A DNA stretch of 64,000 nucleotides from Arcobacter sp. LA11 (GTDB taxonomy: Bacteria; Campylobacterota; Campylobacteria; Campylobacterales; Arcobacteraceae). Location of the stretch: NCBI RefSeq assembly GCF_001895145.1, contig NZ_BDIR01000004.1, positions 124,001 through 188,000 of the forward strand. Direction: 5' to 3'. The notes below the pieces were generated by a model. That model saw only the letters and a program-made list of their open reading frames with translations. It was not told the DNA's origin and ran no database searches. The translations under genes were made by a program, and so were the position numbers. Positions 53,416 to 62,945 of this stretch are shown here, piece after piece. Every line of letters starts with the position of its first letter. The first letter of the stretch is position 1.

Positions 53416-54654
53416 ATGTCTTTAGATAAATTATCTATATCTTATAGGTGCCATAATTCTATAGGGAATAGTTTAGATATAAGTGACATGCTTACAGAAG
53501 TTATAGAAACTTTTGCTGAGGAAACAGATGCCTTACATGGGTCATTTTACATAATAGAAGAAAATACAATCTATAAAAATATAATTTCTATTGGTAAGAA
53601 GATTTCATTAGATATATTTTCAATAAAATCAAAATTAGCAAAGAGTGAAATTTTTATTGAAAAATATGATGAAAAAATTAATATTTTAGCCTGTAAACTA
53701 GAAGAAGGTTGTATGTTTTTTGCATATGATTTTAAAGATGATGTAGATTTTATAACTTCAATTTATGAAAGTTTTAAGAGCAAGTTGAATATTAGTATTA
53801 ATTCATGTCTTAGTGTACAAAAATTAAAAGAGAGTAATATCAAGTTATTAGAACAAAAAAGACAGTTAGAAGTACTTACTAATAGTTTAAAAGATGAAAT
53901 AGAATTAGCAACAAAACTAAGTATAGAAAAAGAAAAACAAATATTTGAACAGATAAAAATGGCTCAAATGGGCGAGTTGATTGGAAATATTGCTCATCAA
54001 TGGAGAGAACCATTAAGTGTTATTTCAACTGCTGCAAGTGGTATGAAAATAAAAAAAGAACATAACATGCTAACAGATCCTGATTTTTCTAATTATACGC
54101 AAAGTATTGTTGATAATTCACTATATCTTTCAAATACTATAGATGAATTTAGAGATTATATAAAAGAGAGTCATCGAGAAAAAGAGATTGTTATTCAAGA
54201 AAGATTAAAAATGGCAATTACTCTTGTCGAATCGTCGTTTAGTCTTGAAAATATACAAATAATTCAAGGTTTTATAGAAGAAAAAGATATTCATTTTAAG
54301 TTAATACTTGGAGATTTATTACAAGTTTTAATATCTATTTTAAATAATTCAAAAGATGCGCTTATTATAAATAAAGTGGAAAATAGATGGATTAAATATG
54401 AGTTAATAAAAAAAGAAAATATAATATTGATTACAATTGAAGATAATGCAGGTGGAATTGAGAAAAATATTTTAGATAAAATATTTAATCCATATTTTAC
54501 TACTAAACACCAGTTTGAGGGAACTGGAGTAGGTTTATATTCTGGATATGATATTATTGTAAATAAACTAAAGGGTAATTTATATGTGAAAAATACTCAA
54601 CATGGGGCTAAGTTTTATATTGAATTACCTATCTCTTCAAACTATGTTATATAA
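53416..54654 (+). CDS. Soluble GAF-like sensor histidine kinase
   Basis: A 412-residue cytoplasmic kinase. I chose ATG 53416, with AGGAG 5 bases upstream; a TTG at 53380 would add 12 residues. Residues 5-130 resemble a GAF-type sensor (DMLTEVIETFAEETDALHGS). A coiled coil at about 140-185 leads to the H-box MAQMGELIGNIAHQWREPLS, with Glu in place of the usual Gln. The ATPase domain has LNNSKDALI, DNAGGIEKN and GTGVGLYSGYD. No response regulator is near. Confidence 0.88.
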   Translation: MSLDKLSISYRCHNSIGNSLDISDMLTEVIETFAEETDALHGSFYIIEENTIYKNIISIGKKISLDIFSIKSKLAKSEIFIEKYDEKINILACKLEEGCMFFAYDFKDDVDFITSIYESFKSKLNISINSCLSVQKLKESNIKLLEQKRQLEVLTNSLKDEIELATKLSIEKEKQIFEQIKMAQMGELIGNIAHQWREPLSVISTAASGMKIKKEHNMLTDPDFSNYTQSIVDNSLYLSNTIDEFRDYIKESHREKEIVIQERLKMAITLVESSFSLENIQIIQGFIEEKDIHFKLILGDLLQVLISILNNSKDALIINKVENRWIKYELIKKENIILITIEDNAGGIEKNILDKIFNPYFTTKHQFEGTGVGLYSGYDIIVNKLKGNLYVKNTQHGAKFYIELPISSNYVI

Positions 54655-54685
54655 ATAATCAATAAGTCTTAAACTTATTGATTAT
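54655..54685. terminator. Bidirectional hairpin between kinase and CopD-like gene
   Basis: A 13-base-pair perfect stem ATAATCAATAAGT and its complement around loop CTTAA, in the convergent gap of 27 bases. It lacks a clear T-run. Confidence 0.6.
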
Positions 54686-55116
54686 GTTACGAACATTAAT
54701 TTTGCTAAAATTATAATTACTATTCCACATACTAAAACAAATTTATGAAAATGCTTCATTATTGGGTGAGGTTGTTTTTTAAATAGTTTTCTAGAAAGCG
54801 AATATAAAATACCTGCTACAATTACTAAAGCAATAATTACTTTTAACATTAATAATTGTTGTAATGTTGTATTAAAAGCCCCTAGGTCTGAATTCACATA
54901 TTTTGATAACATAAATCCACCAGAAAGTATAAGTATTAGAACAGAGACTGGAAATATAGCTCTTGCTCTATTTGATATGGCATTCATAACTTTTTGATGC
55001 TCTTCTTCATTTAAAACTTTTTTCATAGCAGGAAGTACTATAACGTCTGCAAAAACAAATCCTATAAAAATTATTGCACAAAATAAATGTATAATAAGTA
55101 CTATTGTATATGACAT
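54682..55116 (-). CDS. CopD-like small integral membrane protein
   Basis: A 144-residue protein with four membrane segments. Histidines in the first helix (VLIIHLFCAIIFIGFVF) and a C-terminal HPIMKHFHKFVL fit the copper-resistance D-like family. Such proteins are linked to copper handling or haem-bearing membrane units. The function here is inferred from fold only. It is upstream of tex on the same strand by position but is transcribed separately (67-base gap). Confidence 0.7.
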   Translation of the reverse strand: MSYTIVLIIHLFCAIIFIGFVFADVIVLPAMKKVLNEEEHQKVMNAISNRARAIFPVSVLILILSGGFMLSKYVNSDLGAFNTTLQQLLMLKVIIALVIVAGILYSLSRKLFKKQPHPIMKHFHKFVLVCGIVIIILAKLMFVT

Positions 55117-55183
55117 TTGGATATCCTTTAAGTAATTTTTTGATAATTATAATCAATATTTAAATAAATGATGTTGATTTCTG

Positions 55184-57301
55184 TCAATATTCTTTTAAAG
55201 TTAGTCCAACTCTTTGTTTTTCTAAATCTACACTTAGAACTCTTATCTTTTCCAAGTTTTGATTAATACTTAGAATTTCACTTGGGTGATTTATTCTTTT
55301 TGTTGATATTTGAGAAATATGAAGTAGGGCATCATTTTTAAGTCCTATATCTACAAAAGCTCCAAAATCTGTAATATTTCTTACTATTCCACTTAATATA
55401 TAGCCTTCTTTTAGGTCTTCTATTTTTGTTATATCTTGGGCAAATTTTACTTGATTGAACTCATTTCTTACATCATATCCTGGCTTTTTTAGCTCTTGTA
55501 TAATATCTTTTAGTTTAAATGGTGTTGTGTTTATTTCCTTTGCAATTTGTTCTATTTGATTATCTTTTACATCTTCTATATTGTATTTTTCTTGTAGATT
55601 TTTCGTTGCTGCATAATCTTCTGGATGGATTGCAGTATTATCAAGAATAGATTTTCCATCTTTTATTCTTAAAAATCCTACTGCTTGTTCATATGCTTTT
55701 GTACCAAGACCTTTTACTTTTAATAATTCATTTTTACTGTTGAACTTTTTTATATTAGTTCTATGTGCTATAATATTCTTAGCTAATTTTTCCGAAATAC
55801 CTGAGATAAAAGAAAGTAATTTGTATGATGTGGAATTTAAATCAACTCCAACTTTATTTACTAAATCTACAGTTGTATTTTTTAGCTTAGCTTCTAACTC
55901 TTTTTGGTTTACATCATGTTGATATTGACCTATTCCAAGTGATTTAGGATCAATTTTTACAAGTGTTGCCATAGGATCTCGAAGTCTTCCAGCTATTGAA
56001 ATTGCTCCTCTTATTGTTACATCTAGGTTTGGATATTCTTCTCCAGCTATTTTTGAAGCTGAATATACACTTGCACCTATTTCACTTACTATTGCATAAT
56101 TTACCTCTAGATTGGCATCTTTTATTAGATTTGATATAAACTGGGCTGTTTCTCTTGAAGCAGTTCCATTTCCAATTGCAATAGATGTTATATTGTATTT
56201 TTTAATTAGATTTAATACTGTCTTAGTTGAAGCTTCTATATTTTGTTTTGGTTTTGTAGGATAGATAACATCTGAGTCTAAATATATTCCATCTTTATCT
56301 ATTACTGCAAGCTTACATCCTGATACAAAGCCTGGATCCATACCCAAAATCACTTGATTTACTAAGGGTGCGGTTTGAAGTAGCTCTTTTAAGTTTTTTC
56401 CAAAAAGCTCGATTGCTTCAGCACTTGCTTTTTCTTTAAGAGTATTTATAGCTTCTCTTTTTAGACTTGGCAGTAGTAATCTTTTTAATCCATCTTTATA
56501 TGCATCAAACACTATATCTTTTGAAGAATTTGCCCATGATGGAATTTTATATTTTTTTATATTTTCTAAAATATGCTTTTCATCTATATTAACTTTTATA
56601 CTTAACTGTTTTTCGTTTACAGCTCTTAAAATTGCTAAAACTCTATGGGATTTTATATATTTTATTTTCTCATTTTGATTTGCAAAATTTGAGTAAACTC
56701 CAGTTTTATCAAATTGTTTACCTTCTTTGATTTGTATCTCACCCCAGTTTGAAATTATATTTCTTATAATCTCTTTTGATTTAAAATCATCTGCATATCT
56801 TTGAGCTATGATGTCTTTTGCACCTAATATTGCATCATCTGTAGATAAAACTTTGTTATTTAAGAAAGTCCTTGCTTTTTGACTAATTTCATTATTTGAA
56901 TACTTCAAACTTTGAATAATATTTGCAAGTGGTTCAAGACCATTTTCTATTGCAGAGCTAGTTCTTGATGATTTTTTATCTTTAAATGGTGCGTAAATAT
57001 CTTCACATATTTGCATAGATTTTGCTTCTTCAATACTCTTTTTGATTTTTTCATTTAAAAAGTTTTTCTCTTCAAGTAAGTTTAGTATCTCTTCTTTTCT
57101 TTGAAGAAGTTTTTGACTGTAAGTAAAAACTTGTTCAAAAGCTCTTAAATCTTCATCACTAGCATTCCCTGTTAAGTCTTTTCTATATCTTGCTATGAAA
57201 GGAACAGTACAACCTTCATCAAGTAAGTTAATTATATTTTGTATATGTTTATTTGATAGAGTTGTTTGTTCTTTTATTAAATTAATTAAATCATTAGTCA
57301 A
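55184..57301 (-). CDS. tex: Tex-family RNA-binding transcription accessory protein
   Basis: A 705-residue cytoplasmic RNA-binding protein linked to transcription and toxin regulation in other species. The N-terminal VPFIARYRKDLTG near residue 33, the YqgF-like core with ILGMDPGFVSGCK near residue 317 and GNGTASRETAQFI near residue 375, a helix-hairpin-helix region (LLKVKGLGTKAYEQAVGFLR near residue 530) and the C-terminal S1 domain (LSGIVRNITDFGAFVDIGL near residue 637) come in the family order. Its start overlaps the end of the PhyH gene by 8 bases, so the two are coupled. Confidence 0.94.
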   Translation of the reverse strand: MTNDLINLIKEQTTLSNKHIQNIINLLDEGCTVPFIARYRKDLTGNASDEDLRAFEQVFTYSQKLLQRKEEILNLLEEKNFLNEKIKKSIEEAKSMQICEDIYAPFKDKKSSRTSSAIENGLEPLANIIQSLKYSNNEISQKARTFLNNKVLSTDDAILGAKDIIAQRYADDFKSKEIIRNIISNWGEIQIKEGKQFDKTGVYSNFANQNEKIKYIKSHRVLAILRAVNEKQLSIKVNIDEKHILENIKKYKIPSWANSSKDIVFDAYKDGLKRLLLPSLKREAINTLKEKASAEAIELFGKNLKELLQTAPLVNQVILGMDPGFVSGCKLAVIDKDGIYLDSDVIYPTKPKQNIEASTKTVLNLIKKYNITSIAIGNGTASRETAQFISNLIKDANLEVNYAIVSEIGASVYSASKIAGEEYPNLDVTIRGAISIAGRLRDPMATLVKIDPKSLGIGQYQHDVNQKELEAKLKNTTVDLVNKVGVDLNSTSYKLLSFISGISEKLAKNIIAHRTNIKKFNSKNELLKVKGLGTKAYEQAVGFLRIKDGKSILDNTAIHPEDYAATKNLQEKYNIEDVKDNQIEQIAKEINTTPFKLKDIIQELKKPGYDVRNEFNQVKFAQDITKIEDLKEGYILSGIVRNITDFGAFVDIGLKNDALLHISQISTKRINHPSEILSINQNLEKIRVLSVDLEKQRVGLTLKEY

Positions 57302-58028
57302 GAGTAACTTCTTTAAAATCGCTTCTTGTATTTTTTAATGGCTTATTGTTTTTAGCACGTACTGTATATACAAATGATATTTTTGCAGTATTACTTGTAT
57401 TTTTACTTGCATGATGAAGTGTTTTACAATGAAACAATACAATATCACCTTTAGATAAATTTTGATGAACTTTTGTTTCTATAAGTTTTTGGTTTTCTTT
57501 ATTTTCATCTAAAAAATTAGAGTTTTCATCAAATCTATCTTTTGAGAAATTTATTTTGTGAGATTTAGGAATAAACTCTAGAAGACCATTTTCTAAAAAT
57601 TCATCTCCTAAACTTAGCCAGATTGAAATCAAATTGTCATTTTCAAAATGCCAATACCTTCTGTCTTGATGCCAGAAAGTTCTAGTACTTTCATGGGGAA
57701 GTTTTGTCATGATTGAATTATGATGTGCTAAAGTTAAGACTGGCTCATCATTTAATAATTGTTTTAAAATAGGTCTTATTTTATTGCTTGTCATCCAATC
57801 TTTAAAAACAGTTTCTCTATCATATACTTGTCTTAGGCGTCTAACGGTAATATCCTTGTTATCAAGTTGCATATACTCTTGTTCACTTTCAATAGGAGCT
57901 TGTTTTTTTTCTAAATGTTTTTTGGCTTTTTCTAAAATTTCATCACAAAAATCATCTTCTATAAAATTTTTTATTATTAGAAAACCATTTTTATTAAATT
58001 GGTCTATTTGTTCATTTGTTAGTGTCAT
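57294..58028 (-). CDS. Phytanoyl-CoA dioxygenase family oxygenase
   Basis: A 244-residue non-haem iron, 2-oxoglutarate-dependent oxygenase. The iron ligands are His and Asp in FWHQDRRYWHF near residue 118 and the distal His in HCKTLHHASKNTS near residue 198; the Arg ten residues past the distal His is expected to bind 2-oxoglutarate. The family hydroxylates diverse small molecules, including osmolytes and lipids. The substrate cannot be read. It is upstream of tex and overlaps it. Confidence 0.85.
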   Translation of the reverse strand: MTLTNEQIDQFNKNGFLIIKNFIEDDFCDEILEKAKKHLEKKQAPIESEQEYMQLDNKDITVRRLRQVYDRETVFKDWMTSNKIRPILKQLLNDEPVLTLAHHNSIMTKLPHESTRTFWHQDRRYWHFENDNLISIWLSLGDEFLENGLLEFIPKSHKINFSKDRFDENSNFLDENKENQKLIETKVHQNLSKGDIVLFHCKTLHHASKNTSNTAKISFVYTVRAKNNKPLKNTRSDFKEVTLD

Positions 58029-58185
58029 TTATTCTCACATAATTTGAAGTTTGTAATTTTACTTTAGTTTTTATATTACAAAGGTTAATTTCATTTATAT
58101 TAGATAAATAAACATTCATTAGTTTAAGTTTAATATGCATATAATTATAAGTTTTAATAATATAATTTATATAAGGAAAAATAAT

Positions 58186-58611
58186 ATGAAAAAACTTATT
58201 TCTACAATGTTACTTGGTACTTTTCTTTTTACGTCAAGTGCTATGGCAGGACAAAAAGAAGGTTTAAATGTAGTTCTTACTTCTGGTGATACTCAAACTC
58301 AAATGATGGCTATGGTTTTATCTATGATGACAGTAAAAGCAAAAAAGAAAGTAAATATTACAATGTGTGCAGCTGGTGGAGAATTAGCCTTAAAGGAGAC
58401 AAAAACACCTGTTTTTGAACCTGCTAAAAAATCTCCAACTATGCTTTTAAATGCACTTATTAAAAAAGGTGTAAATGTTCAAGTTTGTCCTTTATATTTA
58501 CCAAGTGTAAATAAAGACAAGAGTGCTTTAATTGATGGTATTACTATTGCAAAACCACCTAAAATTGCAGCACAATTACTTAATGATGAGTATACAACAT
58601 TAAGTTATTAA
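58186..58611 (+). CDS. Exported DsrE-like protein
   Basis: A 141-residue periplasmic protein. I chose ATG 58186, after AAGGAAAAATAAT, since it gives a clean signal peptide (KKLISTMLLGTFLFTSSAMA); an in-frame ATG at 58135 would spoil it. The mature part, LNVVLTSGDTQTQMMAMVLS, and a conserved-position Cys in VQVCPLYLP near residue 108 follow the DsrE/YchN sulfur-relay fold. Role in periplasmic sulfur chemistry is inferred. Confidence 0.75.
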   Translation: MKKLISTMLLGTFLFTSSAMAGQKEGLNVVLTSGDTQTQMMAMVLSMMTVKAKKKVNITMCAAGGELALKETKTPVFEPAKKSPTMLLNALIKKGVNVQVCPLYLPSVNKDKSALIDGITIAKPPKIAAQLLNDEYTTLSY

Positions 58612-58640
58612 AAAATTAAGAGGAAGTTCCTCTTAATTTT
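58612..58640. terminator. Bidirectional terminator between DsrE-like gene and sucD
   Basis: A 12-base-pair stem AAAATTAAGAGG / CCTCTTAATTTT around AAGTT. It is extended by A and T flanks on both sides and includes the sucD stop codon region. Both converging genes end here. Confidence 0.85.
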
Positions 58641-59508
58641 ATGGATGTACTTCTTTTAAAGCATCTCCAATTGCAGTAATAGTTCTAACTGTTGAAACTC
58701 CAGCTCTTTCAAGCGCAGCGTATTTATCTTCAGCAGTACCTTTCCCTCCATCAATGATTGCTCCTGCATGACCCATTCTTTTCCCTTTAGGAGCTGTAAC
58801 TCCTGCAATGTATGAAACTACAGGTTTTGTCACATATTCTTTAATAAATTCAGCCGCAGCTTCTTCTTTTGCTCCACCAATTTCACCAATCATTACAATA
58901 GCTTTTGTCTCATCATCATCTTGGAATTTTTTTAGAATATCAATAAAATCAGAACCAGGTACAGGATCACCACCAATACCTACACAAGTACTTTGACCAA
59001 ATCCTGCAAGAGTTGATTGATTTACTGCTTCATATGTAAGTGTTCCTGATCTTGAAACAATACCTACACTTCCTGGCATATGAATTGATTCTGGCATAAT
59101 TCCCATTTTACATTGACCTGGAGTTATAATACCTGGACAATTTGGACCAATAAGTGTTGAACCATTTAAATCAATTGCAGCTTTTACATCTAGCATATCA
59201 ATTGTAGGTATTCCTTCTGTAATACATACAATAGTTTCAATACCATTTTCACTAGCTTCTATAATAGAATCTTTACAAAATGGAGCTGGTACATAGATAA
59301 TAGAAGCAGTAGCTCCTGTAAGTCTTTTTGCACATTCAACAGTGTTGTAAATTGGAAGGTCTAAATGAGTTTGTCCTCTACGACCTGGGACTACACCACT
59401 TACTACATTTGTTCCATATGCAATTGCACGTTGTGTATGAAAACTTGCTTGAGAACCTGTTAAACCTTGTACTAATACTTTTGTATTTTTATCAATTAAA
59501 ATAGCCAT
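58639..59508 (-). CDS. sucD: Succinyl-CoA ligase alpha subunit
   Basis: Subunit of the TCA-cycle enzyme converting succinyl-CoA to succinate with nucleotide triphosphate formation. The 289 residues include [13 protein letters not shown] near residue 13 (CoA-binding fold), [13 protein letters not shown] near residue 118 and the phosphohistidine in [15 protein letters not shown] near residue 245. It overlaps sucC by one base in the order sucC-sucD. Confidence 0.96.
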   Translation of the reverse strand: MAILIDKNTKVLVQGLTGSQASFHTQRAIAYGTNVVSGVVPGRRGQTHLDLPIYNTVECAKRLTGATASIIYVPAPFCKDSIIEASENGIETIVCITEGIPTIDMLDVKAAIDLNGSTLIGPNCPGIITPGQCKMGIMPESIHMPGSVGIVSRSGTLTYEAVNQSTLAGFGQSTCVGIGGDPVPGSDFIDILKKFQDDDETKAIVMIGEIGGAKEEAAAEFIKEYVTKPVVSYIAGVTAPKGKRMGHAGAIIDGGKGTAEDKYAALERAGVSTVRTITAIGDALKEVHP

Positions 59509-60677
59509 TAGTTAACTCCTCCCGTAAGTTCAATAATCTTTTGTGCAGCTTTATCTAAATTTGCTTCTTCATAAACTGAAACTTTAGAATTTCTAATAAG
59601 TTCAAGACCTTCTTTTGCATTTGTTCCTTCAAGTCTTACAACAATTGGAATATCAATATTCATAGCTTCTACAGCAGATATAATACCAGAGGCAATAATA
59701 TCACATCTTACGATACCACCAAAAATATTTACTAAAATACCTTTTACTTTACTATCAGATAAAATAATTCCAAAGGCTTCAATAACTCTTTTTTCATTTA
59801 CACTTCCACCAACATCTAAAAAGTTTGCTGGTTGTGCCCCATGAGTTTGAATTAAATCCATAGTTGCCATTGCTAAACCTGCACCATTTACCATACATCC
59901 AATATTTCCATCAAGTGATACATAATTTAAGTCAAGCTTTTCAGCTTTTAATTCTCTTTCATCTTCTTGAGATTCATCTCTAATTTCATTCATTTTTGGC
60001 TGTCTGTAAAGTGCTGAATTATCAACTTGTACTTTTCCATCAAGACACATTAAGTATCCTTGTTTTGTAATAACAAGTGGATTTACTTCTATAAGTGAAA
60101 GGTCATTTTCTACAAACATCTTATACATTTTTTGCATCAGGTCAATCATTTGTGCAGAAAGTGTTTTATCTAAACCTAAATCATCACAAATCTGTCTACA
60201 TTGTGCAGGCATAATTCCAACAATGGGATTAATAGGGTTTCTTAAAATCTTTTCTGGAGTATTTTCTGCAACTTCTTCAATCTCCATTCCACCTTCACTA
60301 GATGTGATGATGATGATTCTTTGAGTTGTTCTATCTACAGCAAAAGCTAAATAGATTTCATCTACAATATCACATGGTTCTTCAACAAAAATAGAGTTGA
60401 TAGGTTGACCATCTCCTGTTGTTTGATGAGTTACTAATCTACTTCCAAGAAGACGTCTAACTTCTTCATTTGCTTCGTATTTTGAGTCAACAAGTACAAC
60501 TCCACCAGCTTTTCCACGTCCACCTGCGTGAACTTGTGCTTTTACAACCCATTTATCTTTTCCAATTGTTCTTAATATATCATCTAATTGAGAAGGATGA
60601 GTTAATAATTTCCCTTTTGTTGTAGGAATATCATATTTTCTATATAAATTTTTTGCTTGGTATTCATGAAGATTCAT
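59508..60677 (-). CDS. sucC: Succinyl-CoA ligase beta subunit
   Basis: ATP-grasp subunit that binds nucleotide and succinate. The 389 residues start [18 protein letters not shown] and contain [17 protein letters not shown] near residue 40, [13 protein letters not shown] near residue 198, and [14 protein letters not shown] and [10 protein letters not shown] near residue 320, all diagnostic. The gene is upstream of sucD and separated by 214 bases from the divergent two-component pair. Confidence 0.97.
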   Translation of the reverse strand: MNLHEYQAKNLYRKYDIPTTKGKLLTHPSQLDDILRTIGKDKWVVKAQVHAGGRGKAGGVVLVDSKYEANEEVRRLLGSRLVTHQTTGDGQPINSIFVEEPCDIVDEIYLAFAVDRTTQRIIIITSSEGGMEIEEVAENTPEKILRNPINPIVGIMPAQCRQICDDLGLDKTLSAQMIDLMQKMYKMFVENDLSLIEVNPLVITKQGYLMCLDGKVQVDNSALYRQPKMNEIRDESQEDERELKAEKLDLNYVSLDGNIGCMVNGAGLAMATMDLIQTHGAQPANFLDVGGSVNEKRVIEAFGIILSDSKVKGILVNIFGGIVRCDIIASGIISAVEAMNIDIPIVVRLEGTNAKEGLELIRNSKVSVYEEANLDKAAQKIIELTGGVN

Positions 60678-60891
60678 AAAATATCCTTTTAATATTATCT
60701 TTGTTTCAAAAAGGAACTTATACCAAAAAACTCATACGAGAGTGCTTAAAATACATACTTTTAAAGTAGTATTAAGAATAAAAATAGACATGAAAATTTG
60801 AAATAAGTTTATTTTTCATAATCATTTCATTTTTATTATATATATTTATATTAGAATCAAATTGTTTTAGAATAAAAAGGATTAATATAGA

Positions 60892-61551
60892 ATGAAAATA
60901 CTTATAATTGAGGATGATGAAAATATAGTCTCTTTTTTAAAAAGGGGATTTAAGGAGGCTGGATATATTACAGAAAGCTCAACTTCAGGTGAAGAAGGAG
61001 AATACTTAGCATTGGTTAATAAGTATGATATTATTATTTTAGATTGGATGCTCCCGCATAAAAGTGGTATTGATATAATTCAAACGTTAAGAGAGAAAAA
61101 AATAAAAACACCAATACTATTCCTTACGGCAAAAGATACATTAGAAAATAAGATTGTCGGTTTTAGAAGAGGAGCAGATGATTACTTGACTAAACCATTT
61201 GCATATAAAGAACTTCTTGTCAGAATGGAAGCAATTTATCGAAGAACCTTATTAAATAGTACTAAAAATATAATTGAAATAAAAAATATTCAAATTGATT
61301 TGAATGCCAAGATAATGAAAAAAGATGGAAAAAAAATATCTTTGAGTCAGAAGGAATATGAGCTATTAATATTTCTAATTAAAAATAAAAATTCAATGGT
61401 CTCAAATTCTATGATTGAATCACAACTATGGAATAATGAAGAGTTTATTAATAGCAATGTTATTCAGGTAACAATTTATAATTTAAGAAAGAAAATAGGA
61501 AAGTCTCTTATTACAAACTTTAGAGGTTTAGGTTATAAAATTGATACCTAG
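60892..61551 (+). CDS. OmpR-family response regulator
   Basis: A 219-residue DNA-binding response regulator. The receiver has the acidic pair in ILIIEDDENIVS near residue 8, phospho-acceptor Asp51 region in IIILDWMLPHKSGID, and the Lys in DDYLTKPFAYKELLVRM near residue 101. The C-terminal winged helix spans about residues 130-219 (LSQKEYELLIFLIKNKNSMV). It overlaps the kinase gene by 11 bases, forming a standard two-component operon. The regulated genes are unknown; the HD-GYP gene downstream is a candidate. Confidence 0.95.
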   Translation: MKILIIEDDENIVSFLKRGFKEAGYITESSTSGEEGEYLALVNKYDIIILDWMLPHKSGIDIIQTLREKKIKTPILFLTAKDTLENKIVGFRRGADDYLTKPFAYKELLVRMEAIYRRTLLNSTKNIIEIKNIQIDLNAKIMKKDGKKISLSQKEYELLIFLIKNKNSMVSNSMIESQLWNNEEFINSNVIQVTIYNLRKKIGKSLITNFRGLGYKIDT

Positions 61552-62875
61552 AAAACTTAAGTATCGTATTTTATTTTGGTTTATTACGATTATATCTACT
61601 GTTGTGATTTTATTTAGTATTTTACTTTATTTTATTTTAGAAACTACTATAAATAAAGAAGTTCATAAACGTCTTTCAAATCAAGCTATTTATATACACG
61701 AACATATATTAGATAAAGAAGAAAAACTAAAAAATATAAAAAAACATGTACATTTTGATGTAGAAATATTAATACGAAAAGAAGAAGAAATTATTCAAAA
61801 AACAAAAGGTTTTAGTTTTGATAATATTGAGTCTCTATATGATTTAGAAAAGCCATTTAAGATAATTGAAAAAGATAATTTTATTGAAGATGCTGTCTAT
61901 ATAAAAAAGATTTCGGAACCTTTTAATGGAGTAGTTTTAATTTTAAAAAAGAATGTACATCTAGAAGCAGAAAAAATTAAAGAAATTTTATGGATACTTA
62001 ATCCTATTCTCTTATTATTTATTTTATTTATTTCATACAAGTTTATAGATAAAATTTTTATCTCAATACGAGATGTTTCTAGAGTAGCTAAAGATATTAG
62101 TATTACTAATTTTTCTAAAACTATACCACTTCCAAAAGATGATGATGACGATGAAATAAAAGAATTAATTGAATCTTTTAATAATATGATAGAGAGGCTA
62201 AAAAAAGGTATTGATAATTTAGATCGGTTTAATAGTGATGTTTCACATGAGCTAAAAACTCCTCTTACTGTAATAAGAGGTGAGGTAGAAGTTACACTAA
62301 AAAATAAAAGAAGTTCTAAAGAGTATATTAACTCTTTAAAAACTATTTTATTTGAAACTATGCAATTAGAAGAGATAGTTGAAAATCTACTTTTACTTAC
62401 AAAGTATTCAAAAGAGAGTATTCAAGAAACATTTAATACTTGTAATTTAGATGGTTTACTTTTAGATGTAATATATAAATACAAAAGAGATTTAACTAAA
62501 AAAAGTATTAGTTTAAATATTTCTCAATTAGAGAATATCGTCTATAAAGGTAATTGTCAACTTCTTAGTAGTATTTTTCTTAATTTATTAGATAATGCAA
62601 TAAAGTACTCAGAAGTAAATACTAATATAACAATTGAACTTTATAAGGATGAGAATATTCATTTTATTATAAAAGATGAAGGAATAGGTATACCAAAATC
62701 TGAATTAGAAAATATCTTGGATAGATTTTATAGAGTTGAAAAATCAAGAAATAAGAAAATTAAAGGTTTTGGTCTTGGGCTTTCTATTGTAAAAAATGGA
62801 GTTGAATTACACTCTGGAGAATTAGAAATATTTTCAATTGAAAATAAAGGGACAACAATTCATATAGTTTTATAA
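61541..62875 (+). CDS. Membrane sensor histidine kinase, OmpR partner
   Basis: A 444-residue kinase. TTG 61541 is the start; the preceding gene's end overlaps. Membrane segments lie at about residues 10-32 and 150-170 with a short periplasmic sensor of about 115 residues between them. HAMP follows at about 175-225. The H-box SDVSHELKTPLTVIRGE near residue 232 is of the common HisKA type, unlike the other four kinases of this window. ATPase motifs are LLDNAIKYS, DEGIGIPKS and GFGLGLSIVK. The ligand is unknown. Confidence 0.93.
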   Translation: MIPRKLKYRILFWFITIISTVVILFSILLYFILETTINKEVHKRLSNQAIYIHEHILDKEEKLKNIKKHVHFDVEILIRKEEEIIQKTKGFSFDNIESLYDLEKPFKIIEKDNFIEDAVYIKKISEPFNGVVLILKKNVHLEAEKIKEILWILNPILLLFILFISYKFIDKIFISIRDVSRVAKDISITNFSKTIPLPKDDDDDEIKELIESFNNMIERLKKGIDNLDRFNSDVSHELKTPLTVIRGEVEVTLKNKRSSKEYINSLKTILFETMQLEEIVENLLLLTKYSKESIQETFNTCNLDGLLLDVIYKYKRDLTKKSISLNISQLENIVYKGNCQLLSSIFLNLLDNAIKYSEVNTNITIELYKDENIHFIIKDEGIGIPKSELENILDRFYRVEKSRNKKIKGFGLGLSIVKNGVELHSGELEIFSIENKGTTIHIVL

Positions 62876-62945
62876 TAATGCATCTTCATTTTCATTTCAT
62901 TTTCATGTTTTAGAATTTGTCAATTTAAAATTTGGGAGTTTTTTT

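Noticed and set aside
58135-58185. Longer N-terminus for the DsrE-like protein
   Set aside because: It would bury the signal peptide; ATG 58186 follows AAGGAAA and gives a normal exported protein.
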